Part shown: piece after piece, positions 1 through 8,484 of the stretch
Numbering within the stretch: the stretch's first letter is position 1
Layout of the letters: each line of letters begins with the position of its first letter
Source of the DNA: Nitrospirae bacterium JdFR-86
GTDB lineage: Bacteria; Nitrospirota; Thermodesulfovibrionia; Thermodesulfovibrionales; JdFR-86
DNA: 61,900 bases
Direction of reading: 5' to 3'
NCBI GenBank assembly: GCA_002011815.1
Contig: MTOV01000002.1
Location: 275,238-337,137 of the forward strand
The notes under the pieces: generated by a model
Told to the model about the DNA's origin: nothing
Databases searched by the model: none
The model's input: only the letters and a program-made list of their open reading frames with translations
Program-made: the position numbers and the translations under genes

Positions 1-410
1 TTGTCGTTAATATTAAAGACGCCGAGCAATCTGTTTTTGCTTACAATCGGGCATGAAATAAACGACCTTGTCTTGTATCGGTCTCTTTTCTTTCCTTTGA
101 ACCTCTCATCCTTTTCTATGTCCTCGACAAGGACAGCGCGGCGGTTCTTGGCTACAGTGCCTACAATCCCCTCACCTATCTTGACTTTGTAGGAGCTGAT
201 GAGCTGAATGTCCATTCCTTTTGCAGCAAGGATATACAGCTCGTTTCGTTCGTTTACAAGCATTAGAGAGCCTTTTTCAGCAGTGGTGTAGTTGACAGCA
301 AGGTCAAGCATAAGGTTTGCTATCGTGCTGATATTATGCGCTGTGATAATGGCACTTGAAATCTCCTGAAGTATCGCAAATTTCTTTTCAAAAAATTTAG
401 AAGTTCCCAT
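1..410 (-). CDS. GAF domain-containing protein (C-terminus cut off by window start)
   Basis: Reverse-strand translation from ATG at 410: MGTSKFFEKKFAILQEISSAIITAHNISTIANLMLDLAVNYTTAEKGSLMLVNERNELYILAAKGMDIQLISSYKVKIGEGIVGTVAKNRRAVLVEDIEKDERF..., a typical GAF pattern; open to position 1. The ORF track lists only the opposite strand here. Confidence 0.8.
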   Translation of the reverse strand, partial: MGTSKFFEKKFAILQEISSAIITAHNISTIANLMLDLAVNYTTAEKGSLMLVNERNELYILAAKGMDIQLISSYKVKIGEGIVGTVAKNRRAVLVEDIEKDERFKGKKRDRYKTRSFISCPIVSKNRLLGVFNIND

Positions 411-912
411 AAAAGTCCTTAAGTTGCTCTGCCTCCTCTATGAATCATCGCAACAATCCCAGCTTCTTACTTTTTCTCCATTTCTGTTCTCTGAGCTGTC
501 CGATACAAGCTGAGCTTATTAAAATGGAGCAATAATTGTGCCTATAAGTCAGGATATTTTTTCTTAAGTTTTTCAAAGGGTTTTCAGTTTATTGCTGGTC
601 CTCGCGGTGAGATTATTGTTGGAAATCTTTACACTTGATTGACTGATTTGGAGATAAAGGCCCTATTGTTCTAAGCATACCAAGGCATGAGATAGGGCTA
701 CAAAGCCGCAATTTTGTAAAGAATTCCGACGCTAAGCAGTAACCATTACTTTACAGTTGTGCTTCTCATCGGTGGACACCTTGCGGAATGCCATTTCCTG
801 AAAAAAACAAAGAAGACACCAGTAGTGCAAAAGCGAAAGGATAGGATGACAGGTCTGCTACAGTGGGCTGGATTTTGGCAATCGGGACGGCTCTAAGTCT
901 TTAAAAAAATAA

Positions 913-988
913 TGGCGGTCCCAACGGGAATCGAACCCGTGTCTTAGCCTTGAGAGGGCTATGTCCTAGGCCTCTAGACGATGGGACC
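913..988 (-). tRNA. tRNA-Glu (CTC anticodon), CCA encoded
   Basis: Reverse complement GGTCCCATCGTCTAGAGGCCTAGGACATAGCCCTCTCAAGGCTAAGACACGGGTTCGATTCCCGTTGGGACCGCCA folds as a cloverleaf; anticodon loop CTCTCAA, TTCGA T-loop, 3' CCA. Confidence 0.95.
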
Positions 989-1003
989 GAATAAAAAAAT
1001 AAA

Positions 1004-1077
1004 TGGCTGGGGAGAGAGGATTCGAACCCCTATAAGCAGATCCAGAGTCTGCCGTCCTGCCATTGGACGACTCCCCA
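1004..1077 (-). tRNA. tRNA-Gln (CTG anticodon), CCA encoded
   Basis: Reverse complement TGGGGAGTCGTCCAATGGCAGGACGGCAGACTCTGGATCTGCTTATAGGGGTTCGAATCCTCTCTCCCCAGCCA; 7-bp acceptor TGGGGAG/CTCCCCA, anticodon loop CTCTGGA. Confidence 0.94.
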
Positions 1078-1173
1078 AAACCCAATAATTTCAACGCTTT
1101 GCGCTCGTTAGAACTATACCATAAACCATTAAATCCAGTCAATATCCCCCAGTCATCCCCCATCGCACCATCA

Positions 1174-1551
1174 TCAATGATGATAATAATATATCCGTTT
1201 TTCAAAATATTTTTTGACTATCTTTTTGATTACTTCTCTTGAGGCAGGAATGACGATAAGAAACCCTATAACATCAGTAAAAAACCCCGGTGTGATAAGC
1301 AATGCACCTGCTATCAGAAGCATCACGCCGTTAATCAGCTCTTCAGCAGGGAACACGCCTTCCAGCAGGTTCCTCTGAATTCGATACACAACCCCCAGAC
1401 CTTCCAGCCTGACCATATAAGCACCTACAACAGCCGTAAGGATTATTATTATAATTGTGTTTAAAGTGCCGATTATAGAGCCGACCTTTATTAAAAGGGA
1501 AAGCTCGATGGCAGGGACAAGGGTAAACAACAGGAATAACTTAAAAAACAT
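1174..1551 (-). CDS. fxsA: FxsA family membrane protein
   Basis: 125 aa; multi-TM with the FxsA pattern 'ELSLLIKVGSIIGTLNTIIIIILTAVVGAYMVRLEGL...GALLITPGFFTDVIGFLIVIP'. Confidence 0.85.
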   Translation of the reverse strand: MFFKLFLLFTLVPAIELSLLIKVGSIIGTLNTIIIIILTAVVGAYMVRLEGLGVVYRIQRNLLEGVFPAEELINGVMLLIAGALLITPGFFTDVIGFLIVIPASREVIKKIVKKYFEKRIYYYHH

Positions 1552-1567
1552 TAAACAAGAACACCTG

Positions 1568-2029
1568 CTATTTTTTGCTGCCGCGCAACAGTGTTTTCAG
1601 TTCGTCCATGAACTCGTTTATGTCCTTAAACTCCCTGTAAACGGATGCGAATCTGACATAAGCTACCTTGTCAAGTTCTCTTAGACAGGACATTACCTCT
1701 TCTCCTATCTGAGAACTCGGAATCTCCTTCACACCCAGCGCAAGGAGTTTTTTCTCGGTTGAGTCCACAATTTTTTCTCTTGCTTCCATTGCTATGGGTC
1801 TTTTCTCACATGCCTTTTCAAGACCATGCAGTATTTTTTGTCTGTCGAACGGCTCTCTTCTGCCGTCTTTCTTAACGACCATAGGGAGGACGTCTTCGAC
1901 CCTTTCGTATGAAGTAAAACGTCTTTCGCATTTAAGGCACTCCCGTCTCCGTCGGATGACATCGCCGTCCTTACTTGTCCTTGAGTCTATCACCCTGTCT
2001 TCGGTATGTCCACAGAAAGGGCACTTCAT
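1568..2029 (-). CDS. nrdR: Transcriptional repressor NrdR
   Basis: [46 protein letters not shown]-terminal zinc ribbon plus ATP-cone. Start taken at the internal Met rather than the ORF-track start at 2056. Confidence 0.96.
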   Translation of the reverse strand: MKCPFCGHTEDRVIDSRTSKDGDVIRRRRECLKCERRFTSYERVEDVLPMVVKKDGRREPFDRQKILHGLEKACEKRPIAMEAREKIVDSTEKKLLALGVKEIPSSQIGEEVMSCLRELDKVAYVRFASVYREFKDINEFMDELKTLLRGSKK

Positions 2030-3270
2030 GACTGATACACCGGAAATTTTCGGCAAAGATTCATTACTCTTTCCCGAAATTCCTTGAGTCTTGATTCATC
2101 GTGTCTGTTGCCCAAGACCCCATCTATTATTTCGGCAATCTCGGTCATTTCCGTCTCACCCATTCCTCTCGTCGTAACACACGGAGTGCCCAACCTTATT
2201 CCGCTTGTGATTGTCGGTGGCCGTTCGTCAAACGGGATAGAGTTCTTGTTTACTGAAATTCCCGCAATATCGAGTGCCTCTTCAGCCTCCTTGCCGGTGA
2301 TGTTTTTGCTTCTGAGGTCAATCAGCATAAGATGATTATCCGTTCCGCCTGAGACTACACTGTACCCTCTTTTTGTCATTTCATCAGCAAGCCTTTTTGC
2401 GTTTCTCAGGACTGATGCCTGATATTCCTTAAACTCCGGAGTCAGCGCCTCTTTAAAGGCAACTGCCTTTGCGGCTATCACATGCACAAGCGGACCGCCC
2501 TGTATGCCCGGGAATATCATCTTATCTATAGCCTTTGCATATTCCTTTTTACACATTATCATTCCGCCCCTTGGTCCTCTGAGGGTCTTGTGGGTGGTAG
2601 TGGTCACAAAGTCGGCATAAGGTATCGGGGACGGGTGAAGTCCTGCCGCTATGATGCCGGCTATATGTGCAATATCAGCCATAAGGTAGGCGCCTACTTC
2701 TTTTGCTATCTCATGGAAAACCTCAAAATCTATAGTTCTTGAATAAGCGCTTGCACCAACGAGTATCATCTTTGGCTTGTGCTTGATGGCAAGATTTTTC
2801 ACCTCGTCATAGTCTATATAGCCTGTATCCTTGCTTACGCCATAAGGCACGGTCTTGTAAAAAATTCCTGAGAAGTTGACAGAAGCGCCGTGTGAAAGGT
2901 GTCCGCCGTGGCTAAGGTTCATTCCGAGTATTGTGTCCCCGGGTTTAAGAAAGGCGAAATAAACCGCCATATTAGCCTGACTTCCGGAGTGTGGCTGAAC
3001 ATTGACGTGTTCAGCACCAAAAAGCTGTTTTGCTCTTTCTATGGCAAGCTCTTCTACAACATCAGCATACTCGCATCCACTGTAGTATCTTCTGTGCGGG
3101 TAGCCTTCGGCATACTTGTTGGTAAACACCGAGCCTTGCGCCTCAAGCACAGCAGGGCTTGCATAGTTCTCAGAAGCTATAAGAACAATTTTATCTTTTT
3201 CCCTTTCGGTCTCTTTCTCTATAGCTTCGTAAACCTGCGGGTCTGTAATGTTAAGGTTCTTAAAGTTCAT
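2026..3270 (-). CDS. glyA: Serine hydroxymethyltransferase
   Basis: 414 aa, canonical SHMT motifs ([44 protein letters not shown]). Confidence 0.98.
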   Translation of the reverse strand: MNFKNLNITDPQVYEAIEKETEREKDKIVLIASENYASPAVLEAQGSVFTNKYAEGYPHRRYYSGCEYADVVEELAIERAKQLFGAEHVNVQPHSGSQANMAVYFAFLKPGDTILGMNLSHGGHLSHGASVNFSGIFYKTVPYGVSKDTGYIDYDEVKNLAIKHKPKMILVGASAYSRTIDFEVFHEIAKEVGAYLMADIAHIAGIIAAGLHPSPIPYADFVTTTTHKTLRGPRGGMIMCKKEYAKAIDKMIFPGIQGGPLVHVIAAKAVAFKEALTPEFKEYQASVLRNAKRLADEMTKRGYSVVSGGTDNHLMLIDLRSKNITGKEAEEALDIAGISVNKNSIPFDERPPTITSGIRLGTPCVTTRGMGETEMTEIAEIIDGVLGNRHDESRLKEFRERVMNLCRKFPVYQS

Positions 3271-3719
3271 AAATTTTTTGTTTTTTCCTCTATCTGGCTG
3301 ATTTTTTCGATTCTACGGGTATGCCTGCCGCCTTCAAACGAGGTTTCCAGCCAAAGCTTTGTAATTTCTCTTGCAAGAGCCTTTCCTGTAACCCTGCCGC
3401 CGATAACAAGAATATTTGCGTCATTGTGAAGTCGGCTCATCTTGGCACTGAAAGGTTCATTGCAGAGGGCTGCCCTGACATTGGGAAATTTGTTTGCGAC
3501 AATAGACATTCCAATGCCTGTGCCGCATATGAGTATACCCCTCTCTACCTCTCCTTTTGAAACAGCGGAAGAAACCTTCTCTCCAAAGTCAGGATAATCA
3601 ACAGACTGCGTGCTGTTAGTTCCGAAATCCTCGCACTCGATCCCCATTTGTTTCAGAAGCGAGAGGAGCTCTTCTTTAAGTTCTACACCTGCGTGGTCAC
3701 ACCCGATGGCAACCTTCAT
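3267..3719 (-). CDS. rpiB: Ribose 5-phosphate isomerase B
   Basis: 150 aa; [18 protein letters not shown]...[44 protein letters not shown]. Confidence 0.96.
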   Translation of the reverse strand: MKVAIGCDHAGVELKEELLSLLKQMGIECEDFGTNSTQSVDYPDFGEKVSSAVSKGEVERGILICGTGIGMSIVANKFPNVRAALCNEPFSAKMSRLHNDANILVIGGRVTGKALAREITKLWLETSFEGGRHTRRIEKISQIEEKTKNL

Positions 3720-3863
3720 CTAAACCTCGACTTATAATCTTATATAAGAGTTCAGGGTTAAGTCAAGGAATGTACCGTTTTCCCGAAAGCCGACAGGACG
3801 AAACCAGCAATTCCTTTCAGTATTTGACAGAACCAGCACCAAAAATTAAAAATATAACCACGG

Positions 3864-5717
3864 GTGGGGCGGCTTCAGGAATTAAAGCTTTCAAGTAAAT
3901 TTTTATTCGGAATAGGAATTATCCTCCTTCTCTTCTGGAGTAGTTTTGCGGTTTTCCTTTACACATACCTCAGAAATGACCTCGTGAAACAAAGCTACGA
4001 AAAAACCGACATATTAATGGGGCACATAAACGCCACAATGCACTATGTAAAAGACAAGCTGAGACCTAAAATGTTCGAGATGATGCCTAAAGACGAAATC
4101 CTCAGAGAGGCGATGTCAACCACATTCATCAACAAGGCAATAATGAAGACGTTTAATCATGAATTTCCGAAATACACCTACAGGAGGGTATCCCCTACCC
4201 CGCTTAACCCCGAAAATAAGGCGGATGACTTTGAGGCAGGCTTTATAGATAACTTCAACCGGACAGGGGAGACTACATGGAAAGGCACGGTAAAAAGAAA
4301 GGGAAATCATTACTTTGTCAATGCCAGGGCGGTGTTTGTGGAGAAAGAATGTGTTACGTGTCATAAAACAGCAAAGCTCGGCGAAATCATAGGTATAGAA
4401 TATGTATCAATACCTGTGGACGACGCCCTTAAGGCAATGAAACGGGTTACCATCTCCATATTCCTGATAGGCGTATCAGGAATGGTCTTTCTTTTTATAA
4501 TCCTCAACGTGTTCATTGACACCGTTGTGGTCAGACCGGTTAAAAAGGTAAGCTCGTTCTTCAAATCAGTTGTCAACGGAGAAAAAAATCTGGACTTCAG
4601 TATAGAAAGCAAAGATGAGATAGGTGAGATGGTTCATTCATTCAACACAATGATGGCATACCTTAAGGAATCAGACGATAAATTAAGGGCGTCGGAGAGC
4701 AAGTATAGGCATATATTCGAAGGCTCAAAAGATGCCATAATAGTGACCGATTGTGAAGGGGACCTCCTTGACGTAAATCCCGCCGGCAGAGAACTGTTCG
4801 GCGAAAAAGTGAAAAGCATGGATGAGCTTTTCATCAACCCCGAGGATTACATCCAGGTCATCAGAGAAATGAACAAAAGAGGTTTTGTAAAGGATTATGA
4901 GACCTCTCTTAAACGTCCCGAGGGTAAAAACCTTGATGTGCTCATAACTGCCAATTACAGGCTCGACGAGAGCTTCAGTATCTGCGGCTATGAGTTTATA
5001 ATAAAAGACATCACCGAGAGGAAATGGATGGAACAGCAATTAAGACAGTCGGAAAGACTTGCTTCACTCGGAAAACTCGCCGCAGGCGTTGCACATGAGA
5101 TAAACAATCCTTTAAGCGTAATACTCGGCTATACAAAACTCCTGATGAAGAACTCTCCTGAAGACAGCAAGGGTGACCTGGAGAAAATCTACAAAAATGC
5201 ACAGGCATGCAAGAAGATAGTGGATGACTTGTTACACTTCTCAAGACGCTCTGAACCCCACCGAAGACAAGCCAGTATAAACGAGCTGCTCGATGATGTC
5301 CTCTCAAGCCTGACAAACACCTTTGCTGAAAACAAAATAACCATAGAGAAGTCTTTAGACAGCACGATACCTAACGTAGTCATAGACACTGACAGGATAA
5401 GACAGGTGTTTATGAACCTCCTCATGAACGCCTCGCAGGCGATATCGTCCGACGGAGTCATCAAAGTCTCAACGACATACGACGCCAAGACCCACAGGAT
5501 TCAGATTGCAATCTCAGACAACGGCTGCGGCATCCCGAAAGAATCCGTCAGCCATATCTTTGACCCGTTCTTTACCACAAGGGACAAAGGCACAGGGCTT
5601 GGTCTTTCAGTTAGCTATGGAATCATTAAGGAACATGGCGGGGAGATATTCGTCACCAGTGAGGTTGGCAAAGGCACGACTTTTACGATACTACTGCCTG
5701 CCAGTGAGGTCAGCTAA
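3864..5717 (+). CDS. Membrane sensor histidine kinase: Tll0287-like/DUF3365-type sensor region with CxxCH, HAMP, PAS, HisKA, HATPase_c
   Basis: 617 aa; N-terminal TM, periplasmic region ending 'KECVTCHKTAKLGE' (CxxCH haem-type motif), second TM, HAMP, PAS, H-box 'GVAHEINNPLSVILG', N/G boxes 'DNGCGIP', 'GTGLGLSVSYGIIKEHGG'. GTG start at 3864. Confidence 0.9.
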   Translation: MGRLQELKLSSKFLFGIGIILLLFWSSFAVFLYTYLRNDLVKQSYEKTDILMGHINATMHYVKDKLRPKMFEMMPKDEILREAMSTTFINKAIMKTFNHEFPKYTYRRVSPTPLNPENKADDFEAGFIDNFNRTGETTWKGTVKRKGNHYFVNARAVFVEKECVTCHKTAKLGEIIGIEYVSIPVDDALKAMKRVTISIFLIGVSGMVFLFIILNVFIDTVVVRPVKKVSSFFKSVVNGEKNLDFSIESKDEIGEMVHSFNTMMAYLKESDDKLRASESKYRHIFEGSKDAIIVTDCEGDLLDVNPAGRELFGEKVKSMDELFINPEDYIQVIREMNKRGFVKDYETSLKRPEGKNLDVLITANYRLDESFSICGYEFIIKDITERKWMEQQLRQSERLASLGKLAAGVAHEINNPLSVILGYTKLLMKNSPEDSKGDLEKIYKNAQACKKIVDDLLHFSRRSEPHRRQASINELLDDVLSSLTNTFAENKITIEKSLDSTIPNVVIDTDRIRQVFMNLLMNASQAISSDGVIKVSTTYDAKTHRIQIAISDNGCGIPKESVSHIFDPFFTTRDKGTGLGLSVSYGIIKEHGGEIFVTSEVGKGTTFTILLPASEVS

Positions 5718-7120
5718 TGCAACAGAATGTACTTATAGTTGATGACAACCCTGACATACTGAGCTTCCTTGAGCGGCTTATAGAGGGGGAACTTGATGTC
5801 CGTGTCCTGACTGCAAAAGATGCGCGCAAAGCACTTGAACTACTTGGAGAGAACAATATATGTCTTATAGTTGCTGATGTGCGAATGCCGGGGATGGACG
5901 GTATCGAGCTACTTAAAGAGACCAAGAAGATAAATGAAAACATAGGCTTCATTATGATGACTGCTTACGGGACTGTAGAGACTGCTGTTGAGTCTCTAAA
6001 ACTCGGTGCTTATGATTTCATCACAAAGCCCTTTGATGAAGAAAGGTTTTTGCACACCATAAAGAATTTTCTCGAACGGCAGAGACTTCTTGAAAGAACC
6101 CTCAGCCTCGAAAAAAGACTCAGGGAAAAAGAAGAGCTAAGCTCTTTGATAGGCGAGTCTCCTCCGATGAAAAAAGTAAAGGATGCAATCAAGATGGTGG
6201 CAAAGACCGATGTTACAGTGCTTATCACTGGAGAGACAGGCACAGGCAAGGAGCTTGCCGCAAGGATAATACACGGGCTCAGCAGCCGCTCCTCAGGACC
6301 GTTCATAACAGTCAACTGCCCTACAATCCCTGAAGCCATCCTCGAGAGCGAACTCTTCGGCTATAAAAAAGGTGCATTCACAAGCGCTATGCAGGACAGA
6401 AAAGGACTGTTTGAGGTTGCAGACCAGGGCACAATATTCCTCGACGAGATAGGCGACATACCACAGTCAGTGCAGACAAAACTCCTCAGGGTGCTTCAGG
6501 AGAAAGAAATAAAACCTCTTGGAGAAACATACACGAAGAAAGTGGATGTCAGGGTCATCGCCTCCACAAACCAGAACCTCCCTGAAAAAATAAAAAACGG
6601 ACAGTTCAGAGAAGACCTGTTTTACAGACTCAATGTCGTCTCCATCAGGATGCCCTCTCTAAGGGAATTAAGAGAAGACATTATCCTTCTTGCCCGGCAC
6701 TTCCTGAAAACTTACACCCATGAACTCGGCACTCCGGAAAAGACCCTCAGTGATGAGGCAACAAAACTGCTCATCTTAAGAACATGGAAGGGAAACGTCA
6801 GGGAACTTCAAAACGCCATACGGCGAGCACTCGTGTTCTCAAAGGGCAATGTGATAACCCCTAAAGACTTTACATCAGACGAACTGTCATGCATAGAGGC
6901 TGAGATAGAAAAAGTCACACATCTACCTTACAAAACTGCAAAGGATAAAGTGCTCAATGCCTTTAATAAACGGTACATAACCGAGCTTTTAAAGCAGACT
7001 GAAGGCAACGTCACGATGGCGGCACAAAGAGCAGGCATCGAGAGGCAATCCCTCCAATACCTCATGAAAAGATATGGAATAACCTCACAGGCATTCAAAC
7101 CCCCTGCAAAAGAAAATTAG
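5717..7120 (+). CDS. Sigma-54-dependent response regulator (NtrC/AtoC family)
   Basis: 467 aa; receiver (VLIVDDNPD, VADVRMPGMDG), AAA+ (GETGTGKELAARIIH, GAFTSA), C-terminal HTH (GNVTMAAQRAGIERQSLQYLMKRYG). Start overlaps the kinase stop. Confidence 0.95.
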   Translation: MQQNVLIVDDNPDILSFLERLIEGELDVRVLTAKDARKALELLGENNICLIVADVRMPGMDGIELLKETKKINENIGFIMMTAYGTVETAVESLKLGAYDFITKPFDEERFLHTIKNFLERQRLLERTLSLEKRLREKEELSSLIGESPPMKKVKDAIKMVAKTDVTVLITGETGTGKELAARIIHGLSSRSSGPFITVNCPTIPEAILESELFGYKKGAFTSAMQDRKGLFEVADQGTIFLDEIGDIPQSVQTKLLRVLQEKEIKPLGETYTKKVDVRVIASTNQNLPEKIKNGQFREDLFYRLNVVSIRMPSLRELREDIILLARHFLKTYTHELGTPEKTLSDEATKLLILRTWKGNVRELQNAIRRALVFSKGNVITPKDFTSDELSCIEAEIEKVTHLPYKTAKDKVLNAFNKRYITELLKQTEGNVTMAAQRAGIERQSLQYLMKRYGITSQAFKPPAKEN

Positions 7121-7122
7121 CA

Positions 7123-7148
7123 GTGCAAGAGAAATTTTGCTCCTGCAC
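7123..7148. promoter_or_regulatory. Imperfect palindrome, candidate upstream activator site
   Basis: GTGCAAGAG-N8-CTCCTGCAC (8 of 9 positions paired), centred about 85 bp upstream of the -24/-12 promoter at 7205-7220; no T-tract, so it does not look like a terminator. Confidence 0.5.
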
Positions 7149-7204
7149 AATCCCTGTCCTACCCTAACTATTCAATTTTATTAGGATTTTTACTTTACGG
7201 ATAA

Positions 7205-7220
7205 TGGCATCATATTTGCT
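7205..7220 (+). promoter_or_regulatory. Sigma-54 (-24/-12) promoter
   Basis: TGGCATCATATTTGCT: GG-N10-GC spacing and close match to TGGCAC-N5-TTGCW; intergenic and just downstream of a sigma-54 activator gene. Confidence 0.75.
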
Positions 7221-7299
7221 CCCTAATTAGTGTGGGGTTGGCAGGATGTCCCTGCGGGGAAACCTGCTATGTGTACATATAAAAATAGGGGAGGGAAAA

Positions 7300-7887
7300 A
7301 TGAAAGGCGTAAAAAGGACACTAGCGTTCTTTGTAATTGTGACATTTGCCTTCAGTTCTGTTGCATTTGCCTTGAACCAGCCAGTATATCCCATAAAGGG
7401 GAAGCACAAATGTGGAAATGTAACACCTCGACAAGCCTATGAGATGCTGAAAAAAGACCCAAAACACACTTTTCTCGTGGATGTAAGAACCCGGTATGAA
7501 TATCAGGACATAGGACATCCAGTAGGAGCTTACAACATCCCGTGGATGTTCTACACGACCAAAGTGGGCAAGAAAGGGTATAAAAAGGTCTTAAACAAGA
7601 ATTTCTGCAGAGACCTCAGGGCACGTTTTAATCCCAGGACAGACACCCTACTCTTGTTGTGCCGGAGTGCAAAGAGAACCATTGCCGCAGCTACAGCGGC
7701 AGTTAACTGCGGATTCAGACCTGACAAGGTCTTCAATGTGCTCGGCGGGTTTGAAGGCGACAAGGTAAAAGACAAAAACAGTCCTTTTTATGGACAGCGC
7801 ATGGTCGGTGGATGGCGTCTTGAGGGTCTTCCATGGACATACAAAATGGACCCGAAACTGATGTACCAGCCTGACCTCGCAAAATAA
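7300..7887 (+). CDS. Exported rhodanese-like domain protein
   Basis: Start at 7300 (GGGGAGGGAAAAATG); signal peptide MKGVKRTLAFFVIVTFAFSSVAFA; rhodanese core 'FLVDVRTRYEYQDIGHPVGAYNIPW', catalytic loop 'LLCRSAKRT'. Confidence 0.88.
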   Translation: MKGVKRTLAFFVIVTFAFSSVAFALNQPVYPIKGKHKCGNVTPRQAYEMLKKDPKHTFLVDVRTRYEYQDIGHPVGAYNIPWMFYTTKVGKKGYKKVLNKNFCRDLRARFNPRTDTLLLLCRSAKRTIAAATAAVNCGFRPDKVFNVLGGFEGDKVKDKNSPFYGQRMVGGWRLEGLPWTYKMDPKLMYQPDLAK

Positions 7888-7996
7888 AATCAAAAAGGGG
7901 GTGGTAGCTGATTCGGACTTGACGAGCCATATAACCTGTGATATAGGGAAGGATAGGATTATGCTCTCTTTCAAAAAATATTAAAGGAGGCAAACA

Positions 7997-8194
7997 ATGC
8001 AAGAGGAAGAAAAAAAGGAAATAAGTGGTACGGGGTCTTTAACAGGTGAGGCTCTGGAAGCAGAAGACGTGTTGGCTGGTGCTGAGCCATGGGATCCGAT
8101 TGAGACAAAGCTGGTTGTGTGGTCTTTTATTGCAGCGCTCATCGCTCTAATAATTGGTTTATTAGTTGTGCCAACCTCTATCTTTTTTCACTGA
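7997..8194 (+). CDS. Small single-TM protein of the exporter operon
   Basis: 65 aa, AAAGGAGGCAAACAATG start context; acidic N-terminus, C-terminal TM 'LVVWSFIAALIALIIGLLVVPTSIFF'. Confidence 0.7.
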   Translation: MQEEEKKEISGTGSLTGEALEAEDVLAGAEPWDPIETKLVVWSFIAALIALIIGLLVVPTSIFFH

Positions 8195-8196
8195 GG

Positions 8197-8445
8197 ATGC
8201 ATACAGAATACCTCATACGGCATAACGGAAAAAGCTGGGTAGCAGAAAATGAACTCTGCAGTCTCTCTGCTTCAACACTTGAGGAACTCGACCTCAAAGT
8301 AGAAACACACCTGAGACAGACAGGACTGCTGAAAAAAGGCGAACGGATGAGGGTCTTCATGTTCTTCGACAACTCGACCATTCCCGAATGGATCCGGCAG
8401 TACGCCCAGCATTATTTCAACAGGGTCATAGAAGTAAAAGGATAA
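8197..8445 (+). CDS. Small conserved-looking hypothetical protein (possibly DUF5395-like)
   Basis: 82 aa: MHTEYLIRHNGKSWVAENELCSLSASTLEELDLKVETHLRQTGLLKKGERMRVFMFFDNSTIPEWIRQYAQHYFNRVIEVKG. ATG 2 nt after the previous stop; replaces the longer ORF-track start at 8119. Family name is from memory. Confidence 0.65.
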   Translation: MHTEYLIRHNGKSWVAENELCSLSASTLEELDLKVETHLRQTGLLKKGERMRVFMFFDNSTIPEWIRQYAQHYFNRVIEVKG

Positions 8446-8484
8446 AAAATTGGATCCTTTAAAAACCAAAATAGGGGGATTCTA

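Noticed and set aside
966-1205. 79-aa minus-strand ORF
   Set aside because: Runs through the tRNA-Gln gene and into tRNA-Glu; low-complexity start; not a gene.
3780-3850. Repeated AACCAGCA words upstream of the histidine kinase (possible riboswitch or operator)
   Set aside because: Only two short copies with no pairing partner that I could find; likely chance.
7230-7252. Second possible sigma-54 motif (TTGGCAGGATGTCCCTGCGG)
   Set aside because: GG-to-GC spacing is 12 nt, not 10; the element at 7205-7220 fits correctly.
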